64,000 bases of DNA from Deltaproteobacteria bacterium (GTDB lineage Bacteria > Desulfobacterota > Desulfobacteria > Desulfobacterales > Desulfatirhabdiaceae): positions 1 through 64,000 of the forward strand of contig JACRBZ010000089.1 in assembly GCA_016219185.1 (NCBI GenBank). Direction: 5' to 3'. A program made the translations under genes and the position numbers. Each line of letters begins with the position of its first letter. The first letter of the stretch is position 1. Under the pieces are notes generated by a model. The model was not told the origin of the DNA. It did not search any database and saw only the letters and a program-made list of their open reading frames with translations. Below are positions 1 to 9,066 of the stretch, piece after piece.

Positions 1-466
1 TGATCAAAAAGATTGCCCAAAAGGGCCAAAAGCGTGATCGATCGCCCTGAAAAGTATTTTTGGGTCGGAAAACCATGCAAAAATAGCCGTTTTGAAGCGT
101 CTATTCGAAGCTTACAGGATATGTTTGTCCAAAGTCCAATACAAAGCCAAATGGTCGTTTTAGTATGGAAACCGTGTAAAATATATATAACATATTTGAA
201 ATATATTGATATTTGCTATTGCGCTAAAGCATTGCTGAATCCGAAAAATGATTTGAGGGATGAGGATTTGAACAATAAGCGAAATGTAACATTCTTTCGG
301 TATTGTTAATATTTCCGAACCGCCCAATACTCAAGGATAGGATAACGATTCTTGAGTGGAACCTATTCCATTGAACACCTCCTCACGGATTATAAATCCA
401 CTCTTAAGAAAGTGTTCGTAAATCGCCACCACCTCATTTCGAGGTGTCCGTTAAGACCGTACCACA
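1..466. other. No confident gene; AT-rich edge
   Basis: Mostly AT-rich sequence with no convincing gene. An open frame of 98 codons on the plus strand (13-309, starting at TTG) has no ribosome-binding site and an unconvincing composition, so it is not annotated. The stretch lies downstream of the minus-strand gene that ends at 467. No clear terminator hairpin with a T-run was found. Confidence 0.5.
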
Positions 467-2248
467 TCAGTCCCCAGAATTCCCAATTAATGGATCAGTG
501 TGCTGTTGCGCTCTAATTTCTATTCCCATGAGCGCCAGCGCAAGTCTTAGGTCCAAAGAACATCTATCGATAGCCAATTTGCGTTTCATTAGCAGAAGTG
601 CAACGATAGATGAATGACCAGCTTTCGCCGCTTCGTCCGCTTGTATATTCCAATAAAGTATTCCGCTATCTTCCGGTGTAAATGTGTCCATGCTGCCATT
701 ACTTGGCAATGCAACATTTTTGACAGACAAAGTTTCTACAATGCTCTTCTTATCCGCTTTTATCTCCTCCTGTGAATATAGTTCTTCTAACACTCTGCTA
801 CTTAGTAGGGTATCTTTCCACTGACATTTACCGCTAAATCCAAGTTGCATTATACCATATGGAATTGGAATGTTTTGATCTGGCGTGAATACTTCGTTAG
901 TCTCCATCTCTCTGAGCTTCGTCGCCAGCAAATCAGCCACTTTGACAACGTCATTTATGATATCTGAAGATAATGGGTTCGGCCTTACTCCCGTAGGTGG
1001 AACAAATATAACTTTATACCCATCTTTAAGTGCTTTTGAATATATTTCTTCCTTATCGGATTCGTTTTGCACTCCAAATCTGAAATACACCGTTTCCGGC
1101 AATGAACCTTTTTGTCTTTCATAAGCCCCAAGTACAAACATTTCCTCAGGATGCTGAAAATCATCGTTCGCACCAAGAACGCCGATAAATCTATCTCTAA
1201 ATATTTTATTTAATACAAAACTAGCCAATATCCTTGTATATATTTTTATGATATCAGTTGATTTGTCAACAAAAGCAACTTTATGTATATTATAGGGAAC
1301 ACCATTTTTCGATTCCTGCAGAAGTCTTTCATTTGTAAAGTGTAGACATTTTATATTAACATTCTTTATTATCCCTGTATGTTCTAGTCGTCTTTGCCCA
1401 AACCCGCCGAGACCTATAAATTCATTAGGAACTCTACTGTTAAAAAACCCATATTGTAGTGGAGCGGCCAAATCCTCTTTGGAAACACCTTGTATAAAAG
1501 TATCAATTTGCTCATTCGGACCACACCGACCACCACGCATCTCGATTATAGAATCTGATAAATTTTCACCAGGAAACGCATCTTTATGAACACCAATAAA
1601 AAACATCTCGTTAATTTCACTTATTAAATTAGTACATTCGTCGCGGAACACATCTATTATAATTTTTTCTCTAGTTGCACTTAATCGTTGAGAAATTTGT
1701 TCCTGTTCAGCTTTTTTTGTCGATAACTCATTTGAAACAAAATCTATTTTCTCCTCTAATTGTGTCTTCTGTCTTGAAAGGTCTTGGTTCTCTTTAAGCT
1801 TTTGTACATTTTCAGTTTGTAAGTGATTCGCTACTAATTTCGCGTTCGCACTGAATCCGTCCGCCAGATCTAGATGTGCCTTCGCCATTTTTAAGTATCC
1901 GTCGGCATTTTTGCGTTCAGCCGTAACCTCAATTCTCGTTCTTTCGTGTTCAGCCGCAATCTCAATTCTCGCTCTTTCGTGTTCAGCCGCAATCTCAATT
2001 CTCGTTTTCTCTTTTATGTCGTCCATTGCATTTTCAGCTTTAACCCACAGCATGTAATAACCAATTACAGCAAGCACCAAAGACAATGCCGTTATTCCTA
2101 CTGAGATAATCGGAGCCCAATTCTTCAGCCAATACGGAGGTACTATCCAGCCATGATGCTTCGCATCAGGATACGGGCGGAGGGATGCAACAACATCATT
2201 TCTTTCCTGGCCGGTGGGACTATCGCTCAGTTCTCTATCTCCATTCAT
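467..2248 (-). CDS. Membrane-anchored coiled-coil protein of unknown function
   Basis: A 593-residue protein whose family I do not recognise. Residues about 45-68 form one strong transmembrane helix (APIISVGITALSLVLAVIGY), preceded by a short, probably cytoplasmic tail. A charged coiled coil follows from about 72 to 205, opening with three tandem 11-residue repeats beginning RIEIAAEHER. Residues about 205-590 look globular, with stretches such as GVLGANDDFQHPEE and VIFVPPTGVRPNP; a GAF-like sensory fold is possible but only a guess. The topology suggests a membrane-tethered sensor or scaffold. It stands alone, is AT-richer than the core genes nearby, and has a transposase remnant just upstream, which suggests horizontal acquisition. 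It reads as intact. Confidence 0.7.
   Translation of the reverse strand: MNGDRELSDSPTGQERNDVVASLRPYPDAKHHGWIVPPYWLKNWAPIISVGITALSLVLAVIGYYMLWVKAENAMDDIKEKTRIEIAAEHERARIEIAAEHERTRIEVTAERKNADGYLKMAKAHLDLADGFSANAKLVANHLQTENVQKLKENQDLSRQKTQLEEKIDFVSNELSTKKAEQEQISQRLSATREKIIIDVFRDECTNLISEINEMFFIGVHKDAFPGENLSDSIIEMRGGRCGPNEQIDTFIQGVSKEDLAAPLQYGFFNSRVPNEFIGLGGFGQRRLEHTGIIKNVNIKCLHFTNERLLQESKNGVPYNIHKVAFVDKSTDIIKIYTRILASFVLNKIFRDRFIGVLGANDDFQHPEEMFVLGAYERQKGSLPETVYFRFGVQNESDKEEIYSKALKDGYKVIFVPPTGVRPNPLSSDIINDVVKVADLLATKLREMETNEVFTPDQNIPIPYGIMQLGFSGKCQWKDTLLSSRVLEELYSQEEIKADKKSIVETLSVKNVALPSNGSMDTFTPEDSGILYWNIQADEAAKAGHSSIVALLLMKRKLAIDRCSLDLRLALALMGIEIRAQQHTDPLIGNSGD
1904..2002 (-). repeat. Three tandem 33-bp coding repeats
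   Basis: Three head-to-tail 33-bp units within the coiled-coil gene, encoding RIEIAAEHERA, RIEIAAEHERT and the diverged RIEVTAERKNA. The first two units are nearly identical in DNA, which suggests recent slippage or unequal crossing-over. The 11-residue period fits an extended coiled coil, so copy number could vary between strains without a frameshift. Confidence 0.8.
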
Positions 2249-2385
2249 ATCTTACCTGTATTGCTAATTTCAACAACTCAACTTTCGGAGTTAAGCACTA
2301 ATAGTCAAACAGTTGTTCTTTGACAATCCGACGAACTTGTAGCGCGGTTTCCATTATAGACTCTAAAAGGGCTGACGCTGTTTTC

Positions 2386-2640
2386 TCACAATAGCTGCCT
2401 ATTTTTATCAATCATTCGCCTGCAAGTGTTAGTATCCGGTATAGCGTTTCGATAAAGGATATGTCTGCCATCTCTTGGCAGCACGCATAAAATAGATCCC
2501 CAAATGTCCGTTGATCTGTCTCTATCCGGCATCGGTAAGCCAGACATATACCGCATGAACACGATGCTGGTATGGGCAATCAATGCGTCATAATCCCGGC
2601 ATTGGATCTCCTTGGCCAGCTTCAGGTACTGTTTGGCCAT
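2386..2640 (-). pseudogene. IS4-family transposase fragment
   Basis: An 84-codon open frame. Its N-terminal third (YLKLAKEIQCRDYDALIAHT, then SIVFMRYM) matches the conserved segment near the C-terminus of IS4-type DDE transposases, where the CRDYDALIAHT and IVFxRY motifs are typical. The catalytic DDE region is absent and the frame diverges after FMRYM, so this is a decayed internal piece rather than a working transposase. No terminal inverted repeats were recognised around it. It marks the left accessory strip as a place of past insertion. Confidence 0.65.
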
Positions 2641-3319
2641 TTAAAAAAACACGCTTCCTCGCTGTTTTGCATGGGTGACCTGTCCGAATTAGCGATGAAC
2701 CCTATTTGAAATGTCAACCATACTTACATTATTCGTGAGTGCGGCCATCTTTGAGAATACGAATGGTATCATTCACTCTCCAGACCCTTCCGGCAGCCGT
2801 AACAATTTGCAATCTGTAATCAACAGAGGTCTATCAGGCAAAATCACCTCTGCACCTCTTTTTGCTTCCGTTGCTTGCTCAAGCCGTAATTTCCACATTT
2901 ATCCAAAATTACCCTATGATAATGCTGCCATTCATGTCAAACAAATTGACGCATTCCGAAGATGTGACCATGGGCACAGTAACTCATACGCTTTGGAGGT
3001 GCCCTATGGGAAGAAGGCCACTGCCATTTAATCGTGACCTATCGGGCAGGAGTGCATGAATTTGCGGTATTCGATGTCCAGATGTAATGTTGATAAGGCT
3101 TTTGCAAGTTATGGATATCACATTGGAGGGAGATAAAGGTGATAATGGAAAACCGACTGCTCATCGTACGGTCAAGGTATGAAAAAATGAAAGCTACTTA
3201 AAGCAATGCAAATTGAGGAGTTGGATTGTATGAAAATTAGGTAGCCGCAACCATAAAGGGAAATGTCGTTGAGTTTGACAAAAGTAAAATGGAAAAATCA
3301 ATATTCGATTCCATCATGA
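2641..3319. other. Degraded intergenic DNA
   Basis: About 680 bp without a convincing gene. Short overlapping plus-strand frames (2711-3031, 2862-3059) lack ribosome-binding sites and recognisable motifs. Around 3145-3290 several short peptides are interrupted by stops, as expected of a decayed gene. Together with the neighbouring transposase remnant it reads as the scar of an old insertion. Confidence 0.5.
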
Positions 3320-4066
3320 TCAACCGATGGTGTCAACTGCGGCAAACCGTGGCTCATGAAGCGGGATGAGAATATCGGCCAGGGCTTTGACCTTTAGCAT
3401 CAGGTTATACGATTCGATCACATTGACATGGGTTCCCGGTGGGATGACTTCCATTTCCATGGCTTTGACAGCGGCAGGCGGGTCGAAATTCTCCATGATG
3501 ACGCAAAAACCCGTTATGGCCGCTTTTCCTGCTGAAGTTTCAATCAGTACCGTCAGTCCGCCCGGGGTATGCGCCGGCGTGTGAAGAACCGAAATGCCGG
3601 GCACGATTTCCATGTCTTGGTGAACGGCTCGGATCTGATTATTTTCCTCGATCTCGCAGATATAATCCTCCATGTAGCGATAATCCAGCGGATGGGGATT
3701 GTGAATGGTTTCCAGCTCTTTTTGATGCACATAAAATTGGGCATGGGTGCATTTATAATCGTTTTCGCAATGGTCGTTGTGAAGGTGGGTATGAATGACG
3801 ACATCAATGTCTTCAGGGGTCAGGTTCCAACGTGCCAGGCCTTCCTCAAACCGATAGATTCTGCCGCCGATGGCCTTTTCCCGTTCCGGGGATTGAATGG
3901 GGTTCATTTCCCCCGTGTCCACCAGAATTTTCGGTCCGTTTCCTTCAAGGTACCAGCAGTAAATCGGAATGGTATAGGACTGCCCCTGGCCGTACTGGTA
4001 AGTCATCATGCTCTTATCAAAAACCTTGGTTCCCATGACAATTGGGTGTATGCGATATGTTTCCAT
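3320..4066 (-). CDS. Metallo-beta-lactamase-fold hydrolase, N-acyl homoserine lactonase-like
   Basis: A 248-residue MBL-fold protein. The zinc motif HxHxDH is clear as HTHLHNDH at about residues 92-99. Further likely ligands are the His in HTPAHTPGG (about 165) and the His in LIPLHEPRF near the C-terminus (about 238). Length and the motif order LVDTG / HTHLHNDH / HTPAHTPGG fit the AiiA/AttM branch, which opens the lactone ring of acyl-homoserine lactones. Many relatives act on other lactones or thioesters, so the substrate is open. There is no signal peptide, so it is probably cytoplasmic. It stands alone on the minus strand about 210 bp downstream of norD. Confidence 0.75.
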   Translation of the reverse strand: METYRIHPIVMGTKVFDKSMMTYQYGQGQSYTIPIYCWYLEGNGPKILVDTGEMNPIQSPEREKAIGGRIYRFEEGLARWNLTPEDIDVVIHTHLHNDHCENDYKCTHAQFYVHQKELETIHNPHPLDYRYMEDYICEIEENNQIRAVHQDMEIVPGISVLHTPAHTPGGLTVLIETSAGKAAITGFCVIMENFDPPAAVKAMEMEVIPPGTHVNVIESYNLMLKVKALADILIPLHEPRFAAVDTIG

Positions 4067-4276
4067 AAATCACCTGCTCAAAATTTATAAACTTATCTTT
4101 TGGGGAGAGATTACTGCGTCGAAGGAAATTCTGTCAAGAAGTGTTTTAGTATCGTTTGTCATTCACAATTTCTTTCAGTAAGAACTATCTTGTTGTATTC
4201 TTAATCTTTTTTCTGATATGAAACTCAGCCAGGCCAGGGAACGACGTTTTAAGATATTTTTGCCGGCAATCGGCAG

Positions 4277-7126
4277 TTACGCGCCCGGACGACTTCGCGT
4301 CAGTGCGCCGTAAATCCGAAGCAGTTTGGCAGGAAGCTCCCGGACATCCGATATCACATTGTGATGGACACTTCCATACAGATCATCGAGTCTGGCGTCG
4401 TTTTGCATGTTCACGGTGATGGCATGGGTATGAATGCGGTGGGAAAGGGCTTCTCCAATGGCTTTTCGGGTGTCGGAAATGGCGTATTCCCGCTTGTAGT
4501 CTACATCATTGGGAAATCCGTCCCCCAGAACAACCATCAGCCGGATGTTGGCCGGAATTTTATCAAACTGAGCGGTCGCATGACGGATGGCAGCGCCCAT
4601 CCGCGTGCCGCGCTGGGGGGTAAGGCCGCTGATTCGCCTGCGGACTACATCATCAAGGGGCTCGTCAAATCCCTTGATATGTGTATAATCCACGGAAAGG
4701 CGCCCGTTTCCGGAAAAACCGGCAATGGCAAAGGTATCACCCACAATGCCGAGGGCTTCGCAAAACAGCACCATGGCTTCTTTTTCCACATCCAGCACCG
4801 TGGCGGCGACATCGGAAGGGCTGTTGCCGAGGGTGTTGCCCGTTGATCGGGAAAGATCGACCAGCAGCAGGACCGCCACATTCCGCTCCTGCTTGATCCG
4901 CTTGATGTAAAGCCGGTCTGACGGAATCAGGCCCGCCTTTTTATCCAGAACAAAATCCAGCATGGCCCGGTAATCCAGTTCATCCCCTTCGGTCCAGTTT
5001 CGCAGCAGTTTCAGTCCATGGGGCTTCATCATCTCGAAGGCATAGCGGATCTGACTGACCAGTTCCCGGTATCGCTCCAGGGTCCGGTCATAAAAACCTG
5101 CGCTTGCGCCTTCCACAATGCGATCCACCACGCGAACATGATTGTGCAGGTAGTCGCTGTGTCGACTGTCCCACTCCCGGTACCAGGTTGCGGGCAGGGT
5201 ATCGTAAATGGCGGTTGTATCCAGCAAACCGGGAATTTCCGACAGGTCTAGATCCGACAGATCCATGATAGCAGCAGTGTGAACAGCGGTTTCGGACGGG
5301 TCAGCGCCTTGAGATAGCCGAACCAGATTGAGAATATCGTCCTTGCCGATTTTTCCCCCGTGATGTGCCAGATGCTCCCTGATTCTGGATTTGTAAACCT
5401 TGATTCCTTTTTCAGCCAGTTTGCGCTTCAAAAGAAATGCCTTTGCCTCAATGGGCCGATCCATTGCTGAATCAGGTTGCAGGCCTCTGCCAAAAGGGGT
5501 TTTCAACCGAGAGTCGTTTTCAGAGCAGGCTGCCTTCAGGCAGGGTTCAATCCGGGGAAATGATTTCCACACCAAAGCGGCGCAGTCTTCAACCCTGGAG
5601 TTTTTTTCGATGATCCGGCAAAAATCTTGAGTAATGGCATCTATGACAGAGACAATTATTGTTCCTGTTTCCGGTGCAGGCTGCCCATGAATTTCAGGGT
5701 CATTGACGCCAAGAGCAATTTTCAAATAGAGGGCTTCGAGTGGAAGACCCCGGAGGCTGCCCGGATAAATGCGCTTTGCTTCCCGAATTAAAACAGGCAG
5801 CGATTGCCGGATAATCCCCGGATATCGCTGCTCCAGGATGATCCGTATCCGGCCATGCTCAAAAACAGTCATTAAATCAGCAGCCAGGGCTGGATTCGAA
5901 AATATCCGGCAAAACACGTGCAGATCCGAAGTCGTTAAGGCATCTCTGTCTTTTTTTTCCTCCGGGTCGTTGCCGTCTTCAATCGCAAGCTGCCGCAGCC
6001 GATCCCTGATCCCTGGTCCCTGATCCGCGATCTCTTCTGAATCATTGCAGGTTTCAATCGCCATTTCCAGATCAAATTCGTAGGTCCCGAATTCATGATA
6101 ACAGGCTTCAAGTCGGGTCAGGCATTTATAGAGGAAAAGGTTTTCCGATTTGCTGTTAAAATGGCTGATTTCATCCGGCAGGTAAAGGCGGTTTCCGCGG
6201 GAACACACCAGCGGCTTCTCGGGGGTGAATAAGTCGATTTCCGAAAGTTCGGACAGCGGGCAAACAGTAAGCGTTCTGCCGGTTCTGGCCTGAAGGTAAC
6301 GGTTCAACCCATGCTGAATCTGAGAAAACGATACGGCTACCTGAAGCTCATCCGCCAGATCCCGGGCCTGTTGAGATTCAAGGGATAAGAACCGGATACC
6401 TGCCGCCTTGTCCCGGTTGAATCGGGTCAGCCCTTCGGATACAAAGCGGGGCAGGGTCTCACCGTCTAAAAGGGATGCCCCCCGCTGCATGCCGTCCAGA
6501 AATCCATCCACCAGGCCTGAATCTGTCCGGGCAACCCGCGTCAGTTGCCCGATCTGAAAAAGCCGGCGGGAAGGGGGAAATGATTGAACGGCTCTGGGAA
6601 TGATGTGGCAGAGATGTTTGCACCGGTTATAGGAAAGGTCCGGGGAGAGGGCGCTGCCAAGAAGTTCCAGAAAGGCAAGGCCCGATTCGATATCATCGGA
6701 TTCAATAAGACAAGACAAGGTTTCAAACGGGCTTTCCAGGGTATATGGTCCGATTTTCAGCAGGGAATAAGTCGTATCGTTAAACCGTTCGATCAGCCTT
6801 TTATCTCCTGTCTTTAAAACCGGAACCAGGTGGGTGGCCATAATTCTGCCGATTGCTGCACTTTTAGCGCCGACTTCCCTGACCTTAAAGCGGAACATCT
6901 CGATATGCTCCGGAGCCGTCCTTCCGGCAAGTTCGATAAGTCCTGTGGCGAGCGCATGACCAAAGGCAGTTTCCTGAGACAGTCCCCAGATCGTCTCCTC
7001 AATGATCAGCCCCAACTCATCATCGGTTACAGGGGGAAGGCGGCCCGACAATTTTTCCCGTACCAGGGTTGCTGTTTCCGGGTCCGCCAGAAACAGCATG
7101 GACATCAGTTCATCACGAGTTGTCAT
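4277..7126 (-). CDS. norD: NorD/CbbO-type von Willebrand factor A protein
   Basis: A 949-residue protein with a C-terminal VWA domain. The MIDAS motif DxSxS is present as VDLSRSTG around residue 755, followed by the family's GDGFPND further on. The long helical N-terminus is typical of NorD/CbbO, although 949 residues is longer than usual for NorD. NorD works with the MoxR-type AAA ATPase NorQ to remodel or insert metal cofactors into a client enzyme such as NO reductase or Rubisco. Here norQ is the first gene of the same operon (9067-9927). The start overlaps the preceding small gene by 4 bp (ATGA), implying translational coupling. No norCB or cbbL is in the window, so the client is unknown. 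Confidence 0.85.
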   Translation of the reverse strand: MTTRDELMSMLFLADPETATLVREKLSGRLPPVTDDELGLIIEETIWGLSQETAFGHALATGLIELAGRTAPEHIEMFRFKVREVGAKSAAIGRIMATHLVPVLKTGDKRLIERFNDTTYSLLKIGPYTLESPFETLSCLIESDDIESGLAFLELLGSALSPDLSYNRCKHLCHIIPRAVQSFPPSRRLFQIGQLTRVARTDSGLVDGFLDGMQRGASLLDGETLPRFVSEGLTRFNRDKAAGIRFLSLESQQARDLADELQVAVSFSQIQHGLNRYLQARTGRTLTVCPLSELSEIDLFTPEKPLVCSRGNRLYLPDEISHFNSKSENLFLYKCLTRLEACYHEFGTYEFDLEMAIETCNDSEEIADQGPGIRDRLRQLAIEDGNDPEEKKDRDALTTSDLHVFCRIFSNPALAADLMTVFEHGRIRIILEQRYPGIIRQSLPVLIREAKRIYPGSLRGLPLEALYLKIALGVNDPEIHGQPAPETGTIIVSVIDAITQDFCRIIEKNSRVEDCAALVWKSFPRIEPCLKAACSENDSRLKTPFGRGLQPDSAMDRPIEAKAFLLKRKLAEKGIKVYKSRIREHLAHHGGKIGKDDILNLVRLSQGADPSETAVHTAAIMDLSDLDLSEIPGLLDTTAIYDTLPATWYREWDSRHSDYLHNHVRVVDRIVEGASAGFYDRTLERYRELVSQIRYAFEMMKPHGLKLLRNWTEGDELDYRAMLDFVLDKKAGLIPSDRLYIKRIKQERNVAVLLLVDLSRSTGNTLGNSPSDVAATVLDVEKEAMVLFCEALGIVGDTFAIAGFSGNGRLSVDYTHIKGFDEPLDDVVRRRISGLTPQRGTRMGAAIRHATAQFDKIPANIRLMVVLGDGFPNDVDYKREYAISDTRKAIGEALSHRIHTHAITVNMQNDARLDDLYGSVHHNVISDVRELPAKLLRIYGALTRSRPGA

Positions 7127-7347
7127 GATCCCTCGTCATCTGTCATATACTCCCACAACTCGTTTTGGTGCAACCAGATGGGATCCGCATTTCTTCGGAT
7201 AAACTCGTCTACATCCATACCGTCGATGGTTTGCGGTCGCTTGACTCGCTTCTGCTTCCCGTTGATGAAGATGGTCATGTACTCTTTCTGCCGTTGCTTC
7301 TTTTTTGCCTTTTCAACTGGAGTGAGTTTTCGTTTTTGCTTTGTCAT
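7123..7347 (-). CDS. Small basic protein of unknown function in the norQ-norD operon
   Basis: A 74-residue protein with a lysine/arginine-rich N-terminus (MTKQKRKLTPVEKAKKK) and an acidic C-terminus ending MTDDEGS. No known family was recognised. I place the start at the ATG at 7347, which follows the stop of the LysE-type gene by 5 bp, rather than at an upstream in-frame codon that would overlap that gene. Its stop overlaps the norD start by 4 bp. This tight packing supports a real gene and possible co-function with NorD, or at least co-expression. Confidence 0.6.
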   Translation of the reverse strand: MTKQKRKLTPVEKAKKKQRQKEYMTIFINGKQKRVKRPQTIDGMDVDEFIRRNADPIWLHQNELWEYMTDDEGS

Positions 7348-7352
7348 GATGG

Positions 7353-7979
7353 TTACCGCTCCGTCGTCGCAAGCCTGAGCGCAAGGCACACAAAAACAGT
7401 ACCGGTCACCCGGTTCATGATTTTCTGGATGCGGGCGGACCGGCTAAGCCATTGGCCAAGTGTTCCGGCAAGGAGGGCAATGCTCCCGAAAACCAATATC
7501 GTTGCAAGGATAAACACGCCGCCAAGCATCAGGAGTTGAAAGGATATGGGACCCCGTGATGGGTCGGCGAATTGTGGCAGAAATGCCAGAAAGAATATGG
7601 ATACCTTGGGATTGGTGATGTTCATGATGATGCCGCGACGATACAGTTTCCAAAGACTGGTTTCCGGGCTCCGCTCAGCCTGAAATTTTGTCGCGGAGGC
7701 GCGAAACGCCTGCCAGGCCAGATACACCAGATAACCCGCGCCGATGAATTTGAGGGCGGAGAATGCAAGTGCCGAGGTTTGGAAAATGACTGCCACACCC
7801 AAGGCCACGGCAATGCTATGAACGATCAGCCCCGTGCACAATCCGAGCATGACGGCCAATCCGGCGCTCTTTCCCCGCAGCGCGGACTGTGTCAGCACGA
7901 ATATGTTGTCCGGACCCGGTGCAATCGCAAGTAAAACAGATGCGGCAAAGAATGGCAGCAGGGTTTCAATGGGGATCAT
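7353..7979 (-). CDS. LysE/RhtB-family amino-acid exporter
   Basis: A 208-residue polytopic membrane protein with about six hydrophobic segments. The signature near the N-terminus, LLAIAPGPDNIFVLTQSALRG, is diagnostic of the LysE/RhtB family (translocators exporting lysine, homoserine, threonine or similar). GYLVYLAWQAFRA in mid-protein and ITNPKVSIFFLAFLPQF in the second half are also typical. Family members act singly in the inner membrane, driven by the proton-motive force. The substrate cannot be read from sequence. It sits inside the norQ-norD operon, 23 bp after the phosphoesterase gene, which is unusual company for norQD. Confidence 0.85.
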   Translation of the reverse strand: MIPIETLLPFFAASVLLAIAPGPDNIFVLTQSALRGKSAGLAVMLGLCTGLIVHSIAVALGVAVIFQTSALAFSALKFIGAGYLVYLAWQAFRASATKFQAERSPETSLWKLYRRGIIMNITNPKVSIFFLAFLPQFADPSRGPISFQLLMLGGVFILATILVFGSIALLAGTLGQWLSRSARIQKIMNRVTGTVFVCLALRLATTER

Positions 7980-8002
7980 ATTTTGTCTCTTTTCATGATG
8001 GG

Positions 8003-8971
8003 TTAAAGTGATGGCGGCACCAGGGTTCGCTCTAGACTCGGGAGCCAGGCGCCGCTTTGATGGTCATATGTTTTGATAGTGATTTTATCCGGATACATGA
8101 AGAGCGAATTGGTCCAGATCGTCTCGCGGTTCATGTCGGCGTTATGAATATTCGTAATGCGATTTTCATAGACATTGATGGATGCGGCATAGCTTTCTTC
8201 TTTCGGTGATGTGTGGGTATGCCCCGAGACCCAGAGAAACACCTGCGGATTCTTCATGAGGATTTTATGGATTTTTGCGGATGGCTGAGCGATGTAATCC
8301 GGAGTATTGGCTCTGCTGCTGTAATCACGGAGCGTGCCTTTCAGCGGCGCATGAAAAAAGATGAGGGTGGGGGTTTTACTGTTTTTATCCAATTCCGTAC
8401 TCAGCCATTCCAGTTGTTTTTCAGATATCCGGGTAAGCGTATCCGGTTGATCTGTCGAGAGAAAAACGAGCAGGTAGGAGCCCACTGTCATGTCGTAATA
8501 GATCGTCGGCAATCTGAACGACTCTTTGAATCTGTCGAGCTTGGCCTGGCTGGAATACGGTCTGGCTCTGACGCGGTTTCCATTCGGGTTCAAGGTATCC
8601 TCGTAGATGTAGTCGTGATTGCCGGCAATGGGATAGAGCGGCTTGTTCAGTTTGCCGAAAAACTTCCCTGCTGCCGCATACTCTTCATCCGTGCCGCGAT
8701 CCTCACAAATATCTCCCACGGCTATGACCATGTCCACATCGTCCCATGAATTAATATTCTGGATGACGTGCTCTTTTGCTTCGATGTTCTTGCCCGGTAA
8801 ATGGGGGTCGCCAAGGACAACAAGATGATGATAAGTTTTGTCCATGGCATCAGCCCGGGTTACCTGTATCCGGGCTGCACCGGATGCGGATTCATTTCCG
8901 CAGGTTGTTGCGCACCCAAATAAAAACAACATCATGATGATCGATAACATTGCCGAGATGGACTTCGACAT
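8003..8971 (-). CDS. Calcineurin-like metallophosphoesterase lipoprotein
   Basis: A 322-residue protein beginning with a lipoprotein signal peptide (lipobox LFGC, Cys at about residue 19), so it is probably exported and lipid-anchored. The dinuclear-metal phosphoesterase motifs follow in order: GDPHLPG, GDICED, GNHDY, FFHAPL and SGHTHT. The family hydrolyses phosphomonoesters, phosphodiesters or nucleotides; the substrate here is unknown. A strong Shine-Dalgarno (GGAGGTGG) precedes the ATG at 8971, fixing the start and ruling out an overlapping 66-codon frame. It lies between norQ (95 bp upstream) and the LysE-type exporter in one minus-strand transcription unit. Confidence 0.85.
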   Translation of the reverse strand: MSKSISAMLSIIMMLFLFGCATTCGNESASGAARIQVTRADAMDKTYHHLVVLGDPHLPGKNIEAKEHVIQNINSWDDVDMVIAVGDICEDRGTDEEYAAAGKFFGKLNKPLYPIAGNHDYIYEDTLNPNGNRVRARPYSSQAKLDRFKESFRLPTIYYDMTVGSYLLVFLSTDQPDTLTRISEKQLEWLSTELDKNSKTPTLIFFHAPLKGTLRDYSSRANTPDYIAQPSAKIHKILMKNPQVFLWVSGHTHTSPKEESYAASINVYENRITNIHNADMNRETIWTNSLFMYPDKITIKTYDHQSGAWLPSLERTLVPPSL

Positions 8972-9066
8972 TTACCACCTCCGGATCACGTTCAGCCCCA
9001 TGGAATTCACGCACCGATTGCTTGAATCGCTCCCGATCTGCCGATAGAGCTATGAACTTCCATTTC

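Noticed and set aside
13..309. 98-codon plus-strand open frame at the window edge
   Set aside because: TTG start, no ribosome-binding site, low-complexity and cysteine/lysine-biased composition without a recognisable domain, in AT-rich DNA.
1904..2002. Possible CRISPR-like regular repeats
   Set aside because: Three adjacent 33-bp units with no spacers, in frame within a coiled-coil protein; ordinary coding tandem repeats.
2711..3059. Overlapping plus-strand frames of 106 and 65 codons
   Set aside because: No Shine-Dalgarno, no domain, frames overlap one another in a region that reads as decayed DNA.
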